Of a DNA stretch of 64,000 bases, positions 59,339 through 64,000 are shown piece after piece. Below the pieces are notes generated by a model that saw only the letters and a list, made by a program, of their open reading frames with translations, was not told where the DNA came from and ran no database searches. Where the stretch lies: NCBI GenBank assembly GCA_001414345.1, contig LLCB01000102.1, positions 1 through 64,000 of the forward strand. Direction: 5' to 3'. Within the stretch, counting starts at the first letter, position 1. Every line of letters begins with the position of its first letter. This DNA comes from Hymenoscyphus infarciens. Lineage: Eukaryota; Ascomycota; Leotiomycetes; Helotiales; Helotiaceae. The translations under genes were made by a program, and so were the position numbers.

Positions 59339-62189
59339 ATATTTTTATATTAACTTCTAAAAACTTAATAATCTTACTTAAAAAGACTACTATCTATTAC
59401 TTCTAATTAATAAAACACTTATATATATTAGTTAAGCTTATATTTTTACTAAGCTAGATATCTAATAAGCTTTCTATTATATATAAATAGATCTAGATAC
59501 TAAGGAATTAACTACTTTTTATATTTATTATAAAACATATAAGTATAAAGTCCTACTATTTAATCTAATAAATAGCTTATCTATCTACTAGCGTTATATA
59601 AATAACGTCTTATTTAACTATCTAGATAACTTCTACTCTACTTACTTAGATAATATCCTTATCTACTTATTAAATATTCTTAAATATAAAGAGTATATAT
59701 AAAAAGTCTTTTAACGTCTTAAGAATACTAGGTTATAGGTTAATATTAAGAAGTATAAGTTTAATATTAAGAAGATAAAATACCTTAAGTTTATTATTAG
59801 TACTAATAATATTAAAGTAGACTCTAAAAAGGTCTTAGTAGTATAGAAATAGTAAGCTCTAAAGATAGTAAAAGGTATTTAGAGCTTTCTTAGTTTTTAT
59901 AACTTCTATTAAAGGTTTATCTAGAACTATAGCATAATTATAAAGCTCTTAGTATATCTAATATAAAATAATATACCTTTTAATTTTAATAAGAAGTACT
60001 AAGAAGTATTTAAAGACTTAAAAGTAGTACTTACCTTTATACTAATCCTCTACTACTACTCTCTTAACCTTCTTATTATAATTAAAATAGATACTTTAGA
60101 TAGAATTATTACTAAAGTATTATAATAATAATAAGCTAATAGAGAATAGTACCTTATAGTCTACTTTAGTAAAACTATATCTCTAGCTAAGTATAACTAT
60201 AAAATATATAATAAAAAGCTACTTACTATTATATACTTACTTATAGAATAGAGACTAGAACTATAAAGTACTTATTCGAAGATCTATATTTATACTAATT
60301 ATAAGACGCTTAAGTACTTTATAACTACTAAGTAACTTACTATTTATTAAATAAGGTAAGCTAAAGCCTTAGCTAAGTACTATTTTATTATTATATTTTA
60401 TTTAAGATATAAGAATAGTAAGATAGATACTTTAACTTATAAAGTAAATAAAATACACTTATAGAAGGAACTTAAAGAGTAGTACTAGACTTATATACTC
60501 TTAATAAAGGAATAAGTTAATATAAAAGCGCTTAAAGACCTAGGAGTTAAAATAAGCTTAATTATACTAGCTTTAGTTAATAATAACTACTTCTAAGAAT
60601 TATTTATACTTTTAGAATAAATCTACTAAGTAAATAAGAATACTATAATACTTTAAGCTATATAAGCATAAGCTAAAACTAATACTAATTCCTAATATAC
60701 TTTAGAAGAAGGCCTTTTACTTTACTAAGACTACTTAGTAGTACTAGACGTAGATATACTAAGAATAGACCTAATTTATAAGGCTTATAATTAGATACTT
60801 TTAGCTTACTTAAAGAGGGACAAGACCTACTAGATTCTATATTTAAGATATATCTAGTAAAATATAAAAGCTAATATTATAAGATATATATAAAACTACT
60901 ATAAATATAAAAGAGTAGACGTTTCTTAAGATAAAATACCTAGCTATCTACATCTACTCCTAGTACTACTATATATATAGTAATATATAGCTATAGATTT
61001 TAAGTCCTTTCTAGTTAATAAGTATAGTTATAATAACATATTTATAATAATAAACTACTTATCTAAGTAGTCTATTTTAATACCTTATTATAAGAATATC
61101 ACTTCTAAATAGATAGTAAGGTTATATATTAAACACGTTCTATAATACTATAGGATTCTAGAAAGTATAATATTAGATAAGAGCTCTTACTTTATTACTA
61201 TATTCTAGAGAGAGTTTACTTAAATCCTAGATATTTAGCTTTAACTCTTAACTATAAACTACACTTAAACTAATAACTAGACTAAGATTATAAATTAATA
61301 CCTTAATTAGTACTTATAGCTATATATTAATTATTATTATATTAATTAGTCTAAGATCCTTCTAATAATAGACTATATATAGTTAATACTATCTTATAGT
61401 ATTATTAGAATATCGCCTTTTAAATTATAAAAGAGATATATACTAAGAACCTCGTTTAACTAGTAAATACTAGAACTAGCTAATATAAAAGAACAGCTAT
61501 TATAAGAAGAGGCTATAATAGTTATAAAGATAATCTAAGAGGTCTTAGACGTTAGCTAAGTAAATATATTAAAAGCTTAATAGAAGAAGGAATAAGACGT
61601 AAATAAATATAGATAAGACGTCGATTTTAAAGTAAGAGATATAGTCTTTATTATAATAAAGGACTAAGTAACTTAATAACTAAGCTAAAAGCTAGACTAC
61701 TAAATAGCTAGTCCTTTTAAGATTCTTAAAGAAGTAGGTTCTACTTTCTAATTATAACTACTAGCTTCTATTAAAGTTTACTCTATCTTTACCTCTAAGA
61801 AGTTATATAAGGCTATAAACGATCTCTTACTAGGATAAGTAGTTATACTACCTTTATTAATTATTATAAATAAAGAAGAGGAATAGAAGGTTAAAGTAAT
61901 ACTAGCTAGTAAGAAGAGATAGTAGTCTCTCTATTACTAAATTAAGTAGAAAGGCTATAATAAAGACCTTAATTAGTATCTAGCTTAATAACTAATGTAT
62001 ACGCTATAACTAGTAGAGAGGTTCTATTTAAAGAAGCTAAAAATAGCTAGTCTCTTAGAAGCTCTTCTACTATAGAAAGTAGTATACGAGGCTAGGAGAG
62101 AGGATTATAATAAGCTAGAGCTTAATACTCTTATATTAAAGAAGGATAAAGCTACTTAGTTATAAGAGGCCTATTTAAAGAGAGAGTAG

Positions 62190-62380
62190 TATAATAGTCC
62201 TAGTTATATACGTTACTTATATAACTAGGTTATTCTAAGGTTTTACTAAGGCTTCGCTTAATATATATAAATAAAGCTAGAGTATCTATACTCTTTGCTT
62301 TTCTCTTTAGTTTAGTTTTCCTTAATATTAGGTACTATTCTATAAGTACTCTCTTTGTGTATTTGTAGAGAGCCGTTATA
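62190..62380 (+). repeat. 3' LTR of the gypsy element, 191 bp
   Basis: Starts TATAATAGTCCTAG and ends AGAGCCGTTATA. It retains some TG/CA (TTTGTGTATTTGTAG), so it is slightly less mutated than the 5' LTR. Confidence 0.9.
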
Positions 62381-62385
62381 TATAT

Positions 62386-63359
62386 AGTATAATTCCTTCT
62401 CTTTAGATTATAATTATTAAGAATATAGCTATAATCTTCTATAATAGCAGTTTATATAATTTAAATCTAATTATTAAGTAGATAGTAGATTATTTAAATA
62501 GTATAAAAGTACTTAAGAGTTAAATTATATATAGTATTAATTATTTTATTAGTAGTTATACTTTAATTCTTTTTATACTTAAAAGTATAATTATATTAGA
62601 ACGTTTATATATTATCTTTATTATTTTAAGAGATATACTTAATACTCTATATATTTAAGAGATAAGGCTATAGTATATTAAAGTCCTTCTTAGATAGCGA
62701 TATCTTATCTAAATTAGTATACTTAAATAACTTTTTATACTACTATAAAAGGCTTTTAAGATTATTAAAGAGATTAATCTTTTATAGAGAAGAATAGAGA
62801 GTCTTAGGCTATTTATATACTTATAGATTAGAAGAGTTAGACTCTATCTTAGATTAAAAGATCTAAAAGATAAAAGAGAGTATTAATATATTTAGGTATA
62901 AATTTAAATTTAGCTATAAGCTAATTTAAATATACTAGATATAAGTATAATACGATTTATATTAAAGAGATAAAAAAGCTTAAATTTATTTACTTTTATA
63001 TATAGGAGACGTTTACTTCTAGTAGGTAGGTATAGAAGAGTGTCTCTTCTACTAGAGAGTCTAAGAGGCTAGCTTTCTAAAGAAAAGATAAGTGCTTATA
63101 TATATTACTATTAGAATATATCTAGAAGTTAAGTAATACTTTAAAGAGATAAAACTAAGGTTATTTCTACTTTTTAGAGATATTAATATTTTTATTAGTT
63201 TCATTAGTTTAACTAGTTAAGTATATATTTAAGTATTTTATAAGTATTAAGTACTTTTAAGTAATAATTTAAGTTATATTTATAGTTTCTAGAGTATTAG
63301 TATTTAGAAATATAATAATATATATATATAATATAAAAGGATTTTAAAACACTTCTAGT
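62386..63359. other. RIP-degraded block
   Basis: AT-rich sequence with no recognisable gene. It lies between the gypsy element and the tandem duplication at 63360. Confidence 0.5.
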
Positions 63360-63481
63360 AGAGTAAATAGGAGGACGAGAGAGCGAATCACGTAGTAGCG
63401 CTCTTAGTATACCAGGGGCTAGAGTAAATAGGAGGATAAGGGGGCGAATCACGTGGTGGCGCTCTTAGTATACTAGGGGCC
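63360..63481. repeat. tandem duplication of a 61-bp unit
   Basis: 63360-63420 and 63421-63481 both read AGAGTAAATAGGAGGA, then GCGAATCACGT, GCGCTCTTAGTATAC and AGGGGC. Differences are transitions only. It sits directly inside the right boundary repeat. Confidence 0.9.
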
Positions 63482-63483
63482 CC

Positions 63484-63507
63484 TGCTAGCGTTGGGACAG
63501 AATAGCG
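63484..63507. repeat. right copy of the 24-bp inverted boundary repeat
   Basis: TGCTAGCGTTGGGACAGAAT plus AGCG, the exact reverse complement of 48709-48732. It marks the transition from RIP-degraded to ordinary sequence. Confidence 0.85.
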
Positions 63508-63973
63508 CAATCCGTATATTCAAGAGTACACGTGGTTACACGTGCTCTCGCTTAAGGACTATTTAGGTAGGCATGGTAGCTAGCTTTACTCGGTATACAC
63601 GAACGATAATACAACCCTTTTTGCATCGCTTTTATGACTATAGGTCATACCAACACTGATCAGTGGACGCACAGATCAGATACCTGGTTACTTCGTGTAT
63701 TTCTGCCACGGGCATGCTCATACAAAAGTAAACTCGTTATCACCAGTAGACTCCCCTTCGCGGATCGTGGTTCCTTCTACTGTTCAACGACAAACAGCAA
63801 ACGCTTCTCAAGGCAGGAAGCGCCGATTGCCAATACCGACACTTTATTTCTTTCTTCCTTTCTTCCTCTCGTACGAGTAATCAGCAAGAAACCAACATCA
63901 AGATAAATTAATAAAAATAAAAAAAAGGAGAAAAATTCAAGTATGAACGAGAAGTAGGGCATTTATTTTAACT
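63508..63973. other. non-RIP sequence at the right edge
   Basis: Normal composition with CA/TG present and short frames only. It may be the flank of a gene outside the window. Confidence 0.35.
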
Positions 63974-63998
63974 CATATCATATCATATCATATCATAT
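63974..63998. repeat. (CATAT)5 microsatellite
   Basis: Five perfect CATAT units ending at the window edge; the run may continue beyond it. Confidence 0.85.
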
Positions 63999-64000
63999 CT

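Larger units (their letters stand above)
56283..62380 (+). mobile_element. Ty3/gypsy LTR retrotransposon, RIP-inactivated, with a nested solo LTR
   Basis: LTRs of exactly 191 bp at 56283-56473 and 62190-62380, flanked by TATAT (56278-56282 and 62381-62385). Plus-strand decayed domains appear in gypsy order. A Gag zinc knuckle lies at 57704-57757, with every Cys codon now Tyr and the His also Tyr, as RIP gives. Reverse transcriptase starts at about 58,780 (YSLLYKISIKELLAIKEYI) and is interrupted at 59,018. It resumes at about 59,345, with the Asp-Asp site read YLDN at 59643-59657. RNase H/linker follows, then an integrase core at about 60,985-61,400 (VIDFKSF, later INYLSK). A purine tract AAAGAGAGAG precedes the 3' LTR. 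Many in-frame stops make it inactive. Its fungal gypsy/chromovirus type is inferred from the RT. Confidence 0.9.

Noticed and set aside
48709..63507. Starship-type giant mobile element with cargo
   Set aside because: No tyrosine-recombinase captain gene and no cargo genes can be seen; the interior is retroelements and decayed DNA.
1..64000. tRNA, rRNA or other structured RNA genes
   Set aside because: I looked for T-loop-like and B-box-like words and found none in a convincing cloverleaf context. A covariance search would be needed to exclude them.

Overview
The window looks like nuclear DNA of a filamentous ascomycete (Pezizomycotina). Genes are interrupted by introns of about 46-125 nt with GT...AG borders. 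The gene families are typical of moulds. Most of the non-genic sequence carries the signature of repeat-induced point mutation (RIP): very AT-rich blocks almost devoid of CpA and TpG. A leotiomycete-like fungus is a guess from the gene families, not a demonstrated assignment.

The window alternates between RIP-eroded repeat blocks and gene islands. (1) 1-14,650: AT-rich block with a palindromic satellite, a hAT-type miniature element, a long-inverted-repeat DNA transposon relic, a LINE relic and unidentified decayed sequence. (2) 14,666-24,916: gene island with a truncated glucoamylase end, an MFS transporter (8 exons), a nest of miniature transposons, a thiolase-like gene (8 exons) and an intronless HxxxD acyltransferase. 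(3) about 24,950-26,690: RIP block that runs into a BTB pseudogene. (4) 26,690-33,553: intact BTB gene, a long gene-poor stretch and a RING gene. (5) 33,560-35,010: RIP block. (6) 35,010-38,600: poorly coding sequence with a short inverted-repeat element. (7) 38,600-44,073: compact housekeeping island with a Leu5-type mitochondrial carrier, a METTL4-like methyltransferase, mitochondrial ribosomal protein uL23m and a dienelactone hydrolase. (8) 44,074-46,440: C-poor, G-rich non-coding sequence and short repeats. (9) 46,440-63,480: large RIP block holding two complete LTR retrotransposons with target duplications, one of them carrying a nested solo LTR, bounded by an inverted 24-bp sequence. (10) 63,508-64,000: less mutated sequence ending in a short microsatellite.

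The coding genes do not form an obvious pathway. The carrier/METTL4 pair and the uL23m/DLH pair are divergently arranged and could share promoters, while METTL4 and uL23m converge with 133 bp between stops. The MFS, thiolase-like and acyltransferase genes lie together but there is no synthase gene to make them a convincing metabolite cluster.

The most informative content is in the repeats. Two copies of one hAT-type element (1503-2356 and 18595-19542) have identifiable 8-bp target duplications and different nested TA-inserted miniature elements. The copy in the gene island is itself inside another TA-flanked element. An LTR element with identical-length 496-bp LTRs and a perfect 5-bp target duplication encloses a core that escaped RIP and contains about seven ~80-bp tandem repeats and a run of 32 G.
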